Of a stretch of 64,000 nt of DNA, positions 45,721 through 56,538 are shown one piece after another; the stretch's first letter is position 1, and every line of letters starts with the position of its first letter. The notes beneath the pieces are model-generated. The model did not search any database. It was not told the origin of the DNA and saw only the letters and a list, made by a program, of their open reading frames with translations. The stretch is from the NCBI GenBank assembly GCA_947561395.2, contig OX387192.1, forward strand, positions 8,220,221 through 8,284,220. Direction: 5' to 3'. This stretch comes from Buxus sempervirens (Eukaryota > Streptophyta > Magnoliopsida > Buxales > Buxaceae). The translations under genes and the position numbers were made by a program.

Positions 45721-46799
45721 CATCATGGCATATAAATCATTCCATGGTAAATGGAAGAGCATAAATCCACAATCATATAAAGTAGTTTGTTCATGTTTAA
45801 TTAATAATCCAAAACCTCTTGCCAATTCTCATTATATTTTTGGTGTAAAGTTCCTCTAAGTTCAGAAATCAAGATACTTTAGAATATATTTTACTGAGTA
45901 AGAATCAACTCAAATTAGATTGTGAAAAAGCCCAAAAATCCTTTTATTTCCAAAGTAAGACAACCTTTTTGCAACAACCCTAAATCCCTCATCAATTTGT
46001 TTCAATTACAAAAGATCATTGAAAACAGTGGTAAACACTTACTATTTGTTGGTTCAGGTATTTAAAATTCATTTAATATTACTTTGGTATTGAATAGCTG
46101 TTAAAAATAGGCAAAAACAAGTTTTTGATGAGGTCGCTCGACCCTATAACCCAGGCGACCTAGTTGTGCGGCCGTATAGTTTAAAACGAAAATTTTAAAA
46201 CAAAGGGTGCTTAGGTGATTGCCTAGGCGATCCTCTTGGGCGACCTACCCAAAATCAAATCTTTTAACAGTCACTCAACCCGTCGCTCAGGCGATCTGGA
46301 TGGGCGACCTATCTAAAATATTTCTAAAACTACACAGGCGAGACGCTCGTCTAGATTGCTCAGGTGATCGTGTTGGGCGCTCGCTCAATTGCGGCAAATT
46401 CTTGAAATCCGATTTTTGTAATTCTTCTCTTTTAATTCTTTAAAACATGATTCCAACAATTCAAACTACTTCTAAATCATATATCCTCAACCTTTAAACA
46501 TGCTAGATTAATCCAAACACATAAAAACCTAGATCTACAATAAATCTTTATCAAAACCCAATAAAATCAACACTTAAAAGCACGCTTGACAGTGTTCTTC
46601 CACTATATCCATGATCATTGAAACCCATGAAGTATATTAAATAAAATATATTATTTTGCCTCTCCAAGCATTATACAATAATTCCAAATCATACCTGTAA
46701 GCACCTCATTTTTGCGCTCCCCGAAAAACAAAAAATGCAAACCCTGGACAGAAAGTCAAACCCTAAGGGGTGAAAAGTTGACTTTTTGATCAAGTGAAA

Positions 46800-47530
46800 T
46801 TTGGCCACCTCGCTTTATGCCATTGGATAGAGAATCTCGACACGGTTCCAACGCAACTGAGTTTGCAGGAATCGAGGTCCGGATGAAGGTTCGGCGGGCG
46901 GTCAAACTTAAGGAAAAGCCAAGAGTTGACTTTTCCTCGAATTCCGTGCCAAGTACATTGCTTTATATCATTGGATAGAGAATCTCGACACGGTTCCAAC
47001 GCAACTGAGTTTGCAGGAATCGGGGTCCGGATGAAGGTTCTGCGGGCGGTCAAACCTGAGCAGAGCCAAAAGTTGACTTTCTGCTAAAATCCGATCCAGA
47101 GGCCTACCCCTAGGTCATTGGATAGAGAATCTCGATACGGTTCCAACGCAACTGAGTTTGTAGGAATCGGGGTCCGGATGAAGGATATGCGGGCGGTCAA
47201 ACTTAAGCAGAGCCAAAAGTTGACTTTCTGCTAAAATCCGATCCAGAGGCCTACCCCTAGGTCATTGGATAGAGAATCTCGACACGGTTCCAACGCAATT
47301 GAGTTTGCAGGAATCGGGGTCCGGATGAAGGTTCTGCGGGCGGTCAAACTTGAGCAGAGCCAAAAGTTGACTTTCTGCTAAAATCCGATCCGGAGGCCTA
47401 CCCCTAGGTTATGGGATGGAGGGCTCCGATACGATTCTAATGAAACTAAGTTTGCCCAGATCGGAGTCCGGATGAAGAAAATATGAGCTGATGAAATTCC
47501 CGAGCAGCTAAACCGGCAATCTGCGCACGT
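46800..47530 (+). repeat. Five tandem 147-bp repeats in U3 of element 2
   Basis: The core attggatagagaatctcga starts at 46822, 46970, 47117 and 47264, with a diverged fifth copy near 47411. The period is 147-148 bases. Units 3 and 4 are nearly identical. Each includes tccggatgaaggtt and the ggcggtcaaac phrase. Confidence 0.92.
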
Positions 47531-47820
47531 GGCAAAAAGCTGCACACGTAGCGAGTTGCGCAGGAAAATATCTCGAGGATCAAATCCGTAAATATCCAAA
47601 CATACGAAATATCCCAGGGACTAAATCCGTGAAAATCCGAGAATATCGGATTAAATCAAAAATTGCCAGGGACTAAATCCGAATTTTTAGATTTTTACGT
47701 CCGGCGAGCGGCGGCATTAAATGATTTTCATCATTATGCCGCTCGCGCGGACGTGGCGAGCGGGTTTGCGCCCACCTTGAGCTGGGCGCCAAGGTGAGCG
47801 GCACCCCCTTTTTTCTCTCT

Positions 47821-47827
47821 TATATAA
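47821..47827 (+). promoter_or_regulatory. TATA box of element 2 LTR
   Basis: tatataag after ttttctctct, followed by a GC-rich start region. Likely promoter of the element. Confidence 0.75.
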
Positions 47828-49225
47828 GCCGCGCGGCATTTCGCGCAGAGGGGTTGGAAGGATTTTCGAAAAAAAACTAAGTGTTAGGATTTTCGGAGGG
47901 TTCGAAGGGTTTTTGTCTGGTTTTCTTCTTCCTTCACCCGAAGCCCTCCTCTCTTCATCCCTGCCGGCTCCCAAAAAAAACCCAAGAGGCTCACCCTTCT
48001 TTGGTTCTTCTCCATTTCCACCCAAGCAAGGGGAAGCTTGCTACTGTTGGTGCGGTGAAGTGGAGGATCCCGCCGCTGTCCGACTTCGAGGAGGCTCCCC
48101 CACTCAGCTCCAGAACTCAAGAACCACCAGGTAAACATCCCTGTTACTTTGGGTTATACATATATGAGTATGTGATGTTTTTTTTCGTAAGCCGGTCTTA
48201 TTCGGTGGTATGAGGCCACAGCCATGAAACCATGTTTCTTTTTGTTCACTTCCATCTGATGAAGACCACCAAGTAAGGAAGAGGAAGATGCATGTGTTGC
48301 TCGCGCCGAAAAGGGAGCATGTTCCCAAGTTCCCTTCATCCATTGTACCCCTGTAAACCCCCCTCCTCATTCCCTTCTTCGGATGTTAGGGTGCATGCTT
48401 GAATGTCTAGTCGTGGATGGGAGTACATATAATGTCTGCATGTGGTTCCTTTTGTTTTTTTACATTGCTGGGTTTGCTAACATGCTGCTTGTGCACCCTT
48501 GAGCATGCTCCCATCACCCCCCCTCCTTTTTCAAGCTGTTAATGCATCTGTACCAGTTTTTTTATCGGGTTTGTTTTCTTTTAAGAGATTTTGGGTTGTA
48601 GGATGAAGCATGAAGTATGCTTAGACTAGTTTTAATACAAGTTTAAGTGGCTTCTGGGGAGTGGTCGAAGCCCGGGGAAGTGTCCTGGGCATATTATTCG
48701 TGAAGTATTTTGAATGCAGGTTTGCATTGTGAGTTTTCTGGGTTTTCAAAACTTGAAATAAAATGTGTTTAGATTAAATTCAAAATTAGTTGGGAGGTGT
48801 TCTGGGCATGTTGGGAGGCCAGTGGAACAGTTACAGACCGAAAAAAATCGGCCAGAGTTGGAGATCTCAAAAAAACAGAGAGCTGAAAATAGCAGCGAGC
48901 TGCTGCCCACCTGGCGCTCACCTGGCGCTCACCTAGGAGGTGGGCGCCCCTTTCATCTCACTTCCCGCCGAGCTGGCGCCCACCTGGCGCTCAGCTCGCG
49001 CCTACTAAAAACCAAGCGAAATTCTGGCGCCCTTCTCGCGCCCATCTCGCGCTCACCTCCCGCCCAGCTCGCGCTCACCTGGTATCGGGTGAGCGCCAGG
49101 TCAAAATTTCGCCTGGTTCTGGCGCCCATCTGGTGCTCACTTCAGGAGGTGAGCGCCAGGTCCAAAACAGGCCGAATTGTTATTTTTTTTGAAAATTCCA
49201 AAAATACCCTTTTGTTCACTGCGCA

Positions 49226-49318
49226 TCCAACTCGTACCTTGGTACGGGGAGGTACCCCACCCCGTGGGCTCCGCTTCGCTTCGCCCACAGGGCCCCCGGG
49301 TACCTCCCCTTGGACCCA
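49226..49318. repeat. Nested inverted repeat in element 2 LTR
   Basis: Outer arms ggggaggtaccc and gggtacctcccc. Inner arms gtgggc and gcccac around a cttcgcttcg loop. It would form a long GC-rich stem in RNA. Confidence 0.8.
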
Positions 49319-50335
49319 GCACAATGAGCCAGTTTTTTTCTGACAGAGTGTCCATCTTGTGTTTTTTTTGTAATTATTGCTAGATGTGAATGCCATTTCC
49401 GAACCGAACCGAATAAACCAATAGGGTTTCTGGGTCACCCGGAAACCCAATGTGGGACTTGGACCCCCGGTCCAACTTGACTTCCTGTGGGCCTTCCAAC
49501 GAGGCCCACCCAGCCCAATAAACACCAAAGCATGCCATTAAATAACTTAAGTAAAATGAACAATTTGAACCGGGCGGGCCAAACCCAATGCGGCCCACCC
49601 GAGCCTTGTTATGTGAAATTGATGCATGAATTGCGTGGTTTGGCCGAGACCAAGGGCAAGGGCCTACCGGGCCCGCCAAAGCCCACCAACCGAACCAAGG
49701 AAGGGTGCAAACCCTAACTTTCGGTAACTTGGGCTTACAAGCCCAGATTTGGACCGCGGGCCCCAAGCCCAATGTCCGAATCACTTTGGCAAAATTAAAA
49801 AGATAAATCCAATAAAAAATACTTGGCCACCATGTGGGCCCACCAAATGGGCCCACAAACCAGTCCGGCCCACTTGTGCATAAAAAACACTTAACCTTCA
49901 AATCTGAATCTAAAGTAAAATCAATGCACCAACCAAAGCCCAAAGGGCCTCCTAGGATAGGCCAAGGCCCACAAGGGCACACGGGCTTGACTAAGCCCAC
50001 CAAGGACACCGTGGGCCTTCCAACGGGGCCCACCCAACCAGACTCAGATCACCTAAGTAATCAAGATAAAAGCAATTAAAGGGACCCACACCACTCAGGT
50101 GGTCCCGCCAGACTTAACCAAAATTGCATATCGGATTAGGAATCAGGTGAGACCTATGTAAGTTGACTCAAACCAGGGAACCCACGGGACCCGTCATCCG
50201 ACGGGGTGGACCGGGGTGTCTACGGACTTCCCCGGACCACAACCGAGAACAGACTTAGAATCTCAAGCCGCAGACCAAAAAGCCCTAATAGGCAAGATTA
50301 GGCACCCAGGTGTCCGCCTGCACCCCATCAGGCGG

Positions 50336-50345
50336 TGGCGACTCC
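50336..50345 (+). promoter_or_regulatory. PBS-like site inside U5 of element 2
   Basis: TGGCGACTCC, identical to the first ten bases of the PBS that follows 48 bases later. The same is seen in element 1 (2271-2280, 11736-11745) and M (20030-20021). Confidence 0.7.
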
Positions 50346-50383
50346 GAATTTTCCCGTGCCGCGTTTCCCACGCGCGCACAGCC

Positions 50384-50402
50384 TGGCGACTCCACTGGGG
50401 AC
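50384..50402 (+). promoter_or_regulatory. Primer-binding site of element 2
   Basis: TGGCGACTCCACTGGGGAC, three bases after the LTR. It differs at one base from element 1's PBS. tRNA-Arg type, as known for Ogre. Confidence 0.88.
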
Positions 50403-51911
50403 TGGTTCAGCCCAGTAGGACCCTAGTTAGATGAGTCAGCATAAAGAGAGATTTAGTTGATGTTTAGGGTTTCTTACTACCTCGTTTAGTAAGATACAGA
50501 ATACGCATAATTACGCGTTCTGGGGAGTCCTGTCAAAGGGACGCGATAATTGCCTAAGGCAAGTGGGATTTAAGCAGTCCCTTGTGACCCCCCACTTACC
50601 TGGGGACTCTCCCGGAACCTCGTATTGCGTGCTAATTCTGCACCTTACTATACGAGACGGTAACAATCCCTTTACCAACAAAATCTAGACAAAACTCACC
50701 TGTGTAGACACAACACGCAGCCCAACTGCACACACGGGCACACCACCACACCGTGGATGGATTTTTTTCCGTTCTTGTGAGATAAGCTGCGTGGGGTGAC
50801 ACGCACGAGGGAGGCTGCGTGAATGATCCGACCCTTGGTAGACGAGTGAAATCGGATATTGCTACTTCTTTACCAAACCTAGACCTCTCTAGCAGCCTAC
50901 CCTTCTGATTTCTATGAACTGATCTTTGGGATGGTATTAGCACCTACGCTCCCGTGGCTTGCTGGGGAAAGCAGGGTAAACCCATCCCCCCAGTTTTCTG
51001 GAGTCCATTAGCACCACTGGTTTCTTGCCGTGGCACGCGAGGATCCAGTACTGGTCCAGACCCTTGTAGGCTTATGTCTCGGGCTGGGTATCCTTCCCCA
51101 CCTAACGTTTCTGAATGAACCTCGCGTTGAGCATGAGAGGGTGAGTAGGATGTGAATGATGAATAAAATTGGAATAAAGTTCAGAGTCCATCAGGGGCAG
51201 CAACCCCCGCTTTTTGCATCAAATGGAGTAAACCCTAGATGCTGGGCTACCTCGGCCCTAGCTTAGGAAACTCACCTAACCATGATCAGGGGAACCACCC
51301 CAGATCCATGCATGGAGTCCTGTATGCTATGGGTCTTGACCCATTAGAGTCCGCTGGGAGCACTTTAAGTCCAGATTGGTCTTTTAGAGCAGACGAAAGC
51401 CGGCCAGATCAGACAAACAGATGGAAGTATGCCATATCAGAACATGGGCACTAAACCCTAGATCTAGGAATTTTTAGCCTACCTGTCTGGAAAGCAATTT
51501 GTATCCTCCCTTTTGGCTCCAAACAGCCTTAAGGATGAATTCTTTGAAGTTTTTTGTAAATATCTTGTAAACCTTCGCCCTCGATGGCAAGTTGTAATTT
51601 TTGCTGTGGTACGATGCCAAAAGCAGATGAAAGAACAGATGAAAGACAGAAAGACCGATCAGGACTTGAATGTGCTCCTTTACACAAGTATGTCTAGGAG
51701 TCGCGCCTACATTGGCGCCAACCCTTAGGACCACACACCATGTGTGCCTGAGTTAAAGTTCCGCACTGGTTTTGTCTTTTGCTTTATTTTGTGAAGCATG
51801 TTAGAACTGCTAGTGATTAGCCTTTTGCTTGAAATTATGCATGTCTTAGGACTGATTAAGAGTTTGGTGTGGAACCTTAAACTGATTTGGAATTTCAATC
51901 GGATAGTTGGC
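50403..51911 (+). other. Leader of element 2 upstream of ORF1
   Basis: No gene. It shares ordered blocks with element 1's leader (2348-3600): the ttctggggagtcctgtcaaa region, the gatggtattagc/cccgtggcttgc region (50930) and gtcgcgcctacattggcgcc (51700). A long conserved leader fits packaging or dimerisation signals (inference). Confidence 0.65.
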
Positions 51912-53345
51912 ATGGCATCTTCATCCTCATCTAAGAGAACCCGTTTCCCTAGGATAGAAAAGTGTGCCTGGGATACCCCCTGGATCCGTCCTTGGACAAG
52001 GCAGCTCCAAGGGAGTGAGCAGATTGAATGGGAGCACAAATACCACATGGGACAGACTTTGTCCCTGTTAAATGTGCCGATTAACTGGGACATGATCCAA
52101 GCAGCATTGCTTTTCTGGGATCCCCAGCTTTCAGTGTTTCGATTCGGGGTCAATGAGTTGACTCCCACAATTGAGGAACTTGACCTGTTCCTCCGATTTT
52201 GTGACTTGGGAGAACCCGCTAGGCCAAGCCTCAAAGAAAGCTACAAGAATGAAGCTTGTGTTTTCTTTGGCCTCTCAAGGGGAGAATTCCAGACCTTAGG
52301 AGGTGACAAGTCATTCACTAGGGTCTCCAAAACATTCCTTGCTGAAAAAATAAGAAACAAAAAGCAGGAAAGACCCCGGGCTTGGTTTGACACCTTCACC
52401 CTTGTGGTTCTGTCGCAAATCTTCTTTCCAACTGGGGGAGATACCATTAATTTGGCCCTCATGGAAATTGTGGATCAACTCAGGGCAAGATACCGAATCA
52501 TGCCACTAATCTTAGCTCAACTGTTCCATTCCCTGACTTTGTCCAAAAATGGAACCCGGAGGTTTCAAGGGTGCGCTCCCCTTCTCCACCTCTGGCTGCA
52601 AGACCACCTGATGGTGTCATCACCTGTCAGTGCATATTACAAGGCAACCGGCGACAACATCCATTGGTTGGCTCAAAGAGAGATCGATCCAAACCTGCCC
52701 GCTCGTAAGGATTGGTTTAACCACTTTCTCAACCTGAAGGGAGAAACAGACATTAGATGGTGGGGTACATACAACATCCCCTACACCCCCATCATAGCTT
52801 TCAAGAAAAGAGAGGGACTTGCCCTGATAGGCCTTACCCATGCCGTGCCGTACTATCCGATTCAGGTTCTGAGATAGTTTGGGAAACCGCAGGGAATCCC
52901 TGTTAAGGACGACTTGAGCAATTTAATTGGTCCACTCACCAAGGGACTAAGGACCCAACTGTTGATAGAGTGGAAGACAGTCTGCGTATATCGAGAAGAC
53001 GTCTTCACCGAATCGCACTTTCAAGATTACGAGCAGTGGATAGCTCGGGAATTTGGCCACGATGGCCCCCCACCTCTACAGCCTGTCGCTTCAAGCGACA
53101 TTCCAGTTCCGCCCCCTAACACATATAGGGACAGGGTGGCCGAACTGCAGGAGACCCACTCCCGTATCCATTCAGCTTATGTGGATTTGGAACGAGAGAG
53201 TAGGCAGGCCAATACAGCCTTGCAACATGAAGTGGAATTAGTGCGTAAGCGCGCTGAGGAGGACCGATGTCTGCGGAACAAGCTTCTGCGAGCCTTGAGG
53301 AGGCAAGACGGGTCCTCCCACTATGATGATGACCAACCTAGCTAG
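51912..53345 (+). pseudogene. ORF1 protein of element 2, one in-frame stop
   Basis: One frame of about 477 codons, broken only by TAG at 52875-52877 (…YPIQVLR stop FGKPQG…). The start at ATG 51912 (MASSSSSKRTRFPRIEKC) is preferred; an in-frame ATG at 51798 would add 38 residues. Motifs: IEWEHKYHMGQTLSLLNVPI, AALLFWDPQLSVFRFG and LTPTIEELDLFLRF. From memory of plant families these resemble the DUF7745-type proteins common as the upstream ORF of Ogre elements. The C-terminal part (YRDRVAELQETHSRIHSAYV...) is a likely coiled coil with a basic end. The function is unknown. Element 1 lacks it; M's copy would lie outside the window. Confidence 0.8.
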
Positions 53346-53689
53346 ACTTTGGCTTTGTTGTATTTTGATAAGCATGATGATGTACTTTGTGCCGCGGTGG
53401 CACTTTTTGATTGAAGCATGAATTTATTTTCACTATGCTATGTTGTTCAAACTTAACAAAACAAGAACAAGAAATGAAAGAATTAATTCCCTCCAATAGG
53501 GCAACTCGGTCTCCGACAGACCACCTCTTCTCAGATAATTGCAATATTCTTGGTCGTTGCGACCACCTAATTTCCTTTAACTGCATCTCTCTCATTGAGA
53601 TCGCAAAACCCAGCAAGTGTTTAAAAACACCCAAGACCTTGAGCTCAGATCACACCCGTCTGTATCTTTTCTAGATCATTCGGTCCAAC
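53346..53689 (+). other. Spacer between ORF1 and the arrays
   Basis: AT-rich and non-coding. It has ccaaccttggggcact at its end, where the 142-bp array begins. No motif recognised. Confidence 0.5.
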
Positions 53690-54546
53690 CTTGGGGCACT
53701 GAAGCCGCCGGTGATTAAACCGTTTGGTGGATGAACGTCCTGGTATAGCCTTCCCCTTTGTGAGACGCCGAAGTCAATGGTGATTAAACCAACGACTAGC
53801 TAAGGCACGCCCGGGAACTACTAGCCGAAACTTTGGGGCACTGAAGCCGCCGGTGATTAAACCGTTTGGTGGATGAACGTCCTGGTATAGCCTTCCCCTT
53901 TGTGAGGCGCCGAAGTCAATGGTGATTAAACCAACGACTAGCTAAGGCACGCCCGGGAACTACTAGCCGAAACTTTGGGGCACTGAAGCCGCCGGTGATT
54001 AAACCGTTTGGTGGATGAACGTCCTGGTATAGCCTTCCCCTTTGTGAGGCGTCGAAGTCAATGGTGATTAAACCAACGACTAGCTAAGGCACGCCCGGGA
54101 ACTACTAGCCGAAACTTTGGGGCACTGAAGCCGCCGGTGATTAAACCGTTTGGTGGATGAACGTCCTGGTATAGCCTTCCCCTTTGTGAGGCGTCGAAGT
54201 CAATGGTGATTAAACCAACGACTAGCTAAGGCACGCCCGGGAACTACTAGCCGAAACTTTGGGGCACTGAAGCCGCCGGTGATTAAGCCGTTTGGTGGAT
54301 GAACGTCCTGGTATAGCCTTCCCCTTTGTGAGGCGCCGAAGTCAATGGTGATTAAACCAACGACTAGCTAAGGCACGCCCGGGAACTACTAGCCGAAACC
54401 TTTGGGGCACTGAAGCCACCGGTGATTGAGCCGTTTGGTGGATGAACGTCCTGGTATAGCCTTCCCCTTTGTGAGGCGCCGAAGTCAATGGTGATTAAAC
54501 CAACGACTAGCTAAGGCACGCCCGGGAACTACTAGCCGAAGTTAGG
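53690..54546 (+). repeat. Six tandem 142-bp repeats
   Basis: The phrase ggggcactgaag begins at 53693, 53835, 53977, 54119, 54261 and 54404. Units are nearly identical, and the last has a one-base insertion. Each unit holds two related halves: gccgccggtgattaaacc and gaagtcaatggtgattaaacc. A diverged partial unit follows to about 54600. Confidence 0.95.
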
Positions 54547-54669
54547 CGCCGACGCCACCAGTGAATGAATTGGAGATCTGGCTGAGGTACGCCTGGGGGC
54601 TGCTTTTTAGCTCACCCCCTGCGGAGACCCTGATTGGTCTAACCCTGTGATTCTGAGCTCAAACAAAAC

Positions 54670-55872
54670 CCCTTAAATTGAAGGTTCTCTTTCCTTGCCT
54701 AAACAGCTAAAATAGATCAGTGGATTCAAAGTCAGGTTCTCTTCCCTTGTTGCCTCCGGGCAGCTAAAACAGATCAGTTTTCAAGAAATAGGGTTCTCTC
54801 TCCCAGTTACCTGTGGGTAACTAAAATAGATTCGGTCACTAGGGTTCTCTTTCCCAGTCGCTTCCGAGCGACTAAAATAGATCAGTTTTCAAAAAAATAG
54901 GGTTCTCTCTCCCAGTTACCTGCGGGTAGCTAAAATAGATCAGGTTATCAGGGTTCTCTTTCCCAGTCGCTTCCAAGCGACTAAAATAGATCAGCTTTCA
55001 GAAAAATAGGGTTCTCTCTCCCAGTTACCTACGGGTAGCTAAAATAGATCAGTTGATTCAAAACCAGGTTCTCTTCCCTTGTTACCTACGGGTAGCTAAA
55101 ATAGATCAGTTAATTCATTAAGGTTCTCTTCCCTTGTTACCTATGGGTAGCTAAAATAGATCAGTTAATTCATTAAGGTTCTCTTCCCTTGTTACCTATG
55201 GGTAGCTAAAATAGATCAGTTAATTCATTAAGGTTCTCTTCCCTTGTTACCTATGGGTAGCTAAAATAGATCAGTTAATTCATTAAGGTTCTCTTCCCTT
55301 GTTACCTACGGGTAGCTAACGTAGATTCGGTCATTAGGGTTCTCTTCCCCGGTCGTCTTAGGGCAGTCAAAATAGATCAGTCTTCAAGATTCGTTAGGGT
55401 TCTCTCTCCCAGTTACTTGCGGGTAGCTAAAATAGATTCGGTCACCAGGGTTCTCTTTCCCAGTCGCTTCCAAGCGACTAAAATAGATCAGCTTTCAGAA
55501 AAATAGGGTTCTCTCTCCCAGTTACCTACGGGTAGCTAAAATAGATCAGTTGATTCAAAACCAGGTTCTCTTCCCTTGTTGCCCTAGGGTAGCCAAAATA
55601 GATCAGTTAGTCCAAATCCAATAAAAAAAAATCAGTCTTCCAAATTCAATAGGGTTCTCTTCCCCGAGCGTCTTAGGACAGCCAAAATAGATCATTCTTC
55701 CAAGTTCATTAGGGTTCTCTGTCCCGGTTACCTACGGGTAACTAAAATAGACCAGTCTTCAAATTCATTAAGGTTCTCTTCCCTAGTTACCTACGGGTAG
55801 CTAAAATAGATCAGTTGATTCAAAATCAGGTTCTCTTCCCTTGTTGCCTCCGGGCAACTAAAATAGACCAGA
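54670..55872 (+). repeat. Hairpin tandem array of about 20 units (56-60 bp)
   Basis: Constant parts ggttctct(t/c)(t/c)cc and ctaaaatagatcag flank a short hairpin whose stem varies between units: AGTTACC/GGTAACT, AGTCGCT/AGCGACT, GTTGCC/GGCAAC. Some units pair only with G-T wobbles. An A-run follows at 55880. M has the same array in reverse (44071-44523). Confidence 0.92.
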
Positions 55873-56010
55873 TAGTCACGAAAAAAAAAAAAAAAAAAAA
55901 ACAAAACAAAACAATCATTATCATCATCTCTTTGTATGCTAACATTTCATATCATGTATTCTGCCTTCTAATGTTTATCTCTCCCACCAGGAACCGTGTC
56001 AACAATCAAC

Positions 56011-56538
56011 ATGGATAGTACTTCAAGGATGCTTCCTGTGGTGCGTGAGATATTGGACCTTTTCCGTATTTTAATGAAAGTGATACAGGACAAAGAAGAA
56101 GCATGGGGCAAACGCTGGGAAGCACAAAGGGAAGAACATTTTGAGCTGCAATCCCGAATAAGGGATCTAGAGAGAGAGATGGAAAGCTTGAAGATAGAAG
56201 TATTCCGGGGCGATCAAGAAGCGAGCCTCCCCACTGCTAACAATGGTGCACCTCGCCTCAAGAGGCGCCTCACCAAGGAAGAAAGAAGGAACTGCGAGTT
56301 TACACGGCTTCCATGCACCCAAGCAGAATTGTTGCCTTCCTTGTTGCAAAAAGGACTCCTGAAGCAGGTCCCACCAAATCCAAAGGCACCAGCGAGCCGA
56401 AGGTATGACTCGTCCAAGACGTGCGGCTACCACAAAGGAGCTCCAGGGCATGATACGGAAGAATGTTGGGGTCTTCGCCATGCAATCCAAGACCTTCTTG
56501 ACGCCGGGGAGCTCAAGATTGATCCTTCGTCGGGTTAA
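56011..56538 (+). CDS. Coiled-coil plus zinc-knuckle protein of element 2
   Basis: Intact 175-residue ORF. Residues about 1-60 (MDSTSRMLPVVREILDLF, then WGKRWEAQREEHFELQSRI and LEREMESLKIEVF) look like a coiled coil. Residues 75-160 match the end of gag in element 1 (LKRRLTKEERRNCEFTRLP, AELLPSLLQKGLL) and the knuckle CGYHKGAPGHDTEECW has the form C-x2-H-x5-H-x4-C. The capsid domain is absent. ATG 56011 follows an acceptor-like ctcccaccag (55990) and lies where element 1's second ORF starts. It probably binds nucleic acid (inference). It may be a deletion fusion of two ORFs that are separate in element 1. Confidence 0.7.
   Translation: MDSTSRMLPVVREILDLFRILMKVIQDKEEAWGKRWEAQREEHFELQSRIRDLEREMESLKIEVFRGDQEASLPTANNGAPRLKRRLTKEERRNCEFTRLPCTQAELLPSLLQKGLLKQVPPNPKAPASRRYDSSKTCGYHKGAPGHDTEECWGLRHAIQDLLDAGELKIDPSSG

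Larger units (their letters stand above)
44529..46695 (-). mobile_element. LTR D, interrupted by element 2
   Basis: Given strand starts tgtaactccccgaatccggg (left flank TATGA, 44524-44528). It follows C and E in sequence, with the gactcggatcaaggcatta block, the acceptor-like site (minus ttttcag, 44865) and the hairpin TGAGAT/ATCTCA (44893-44909). The lacking LTR start, with the TATA box, should resume after element 2 beyond the window. Element 2 sits exactly at a donor-like g|gtatga. Confidence 0.85.
46696..50380 (+). repeat. 5' LTR of element 2
   Basis: Starts TGTAAGCACC and ends CGCGCGCACA; 3685 bp. It contains five 147-bp repeats, a TATA box, a GC-rich block of ggcgctcacctggcgcccac-type text (48900-49170), a strong inverted repeat (49226-49318), a stretch rich in gggcccacc (49480-50060) and a U5 PBS-like site (50336-50345). 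Open frames on either strand here (up to 217 codons) follow the GC-rich composition and look like no known protein. Confidence 0.88.

Noticed and set aside
47881..48370. Several open frames on both strands after the TATA box of element 2
   Set aside because: Overlapping frames with low-complexity composition. Not supported by any second copy in the window.
49142..50033. Long minus-strand frames (128 and 217 codons) in element 2's LTR
   Set aside because: GC-rich Pro/Gly/Trp text from gggccc-type repeats, no family resemblance, no matching frame in other LTRs.
53690..55872. CRISPR-like look of regular repeats
   Set aside because: Units are contiguous or have variable stems rather than unique spacers, and lie inside a plant retrotransposon.
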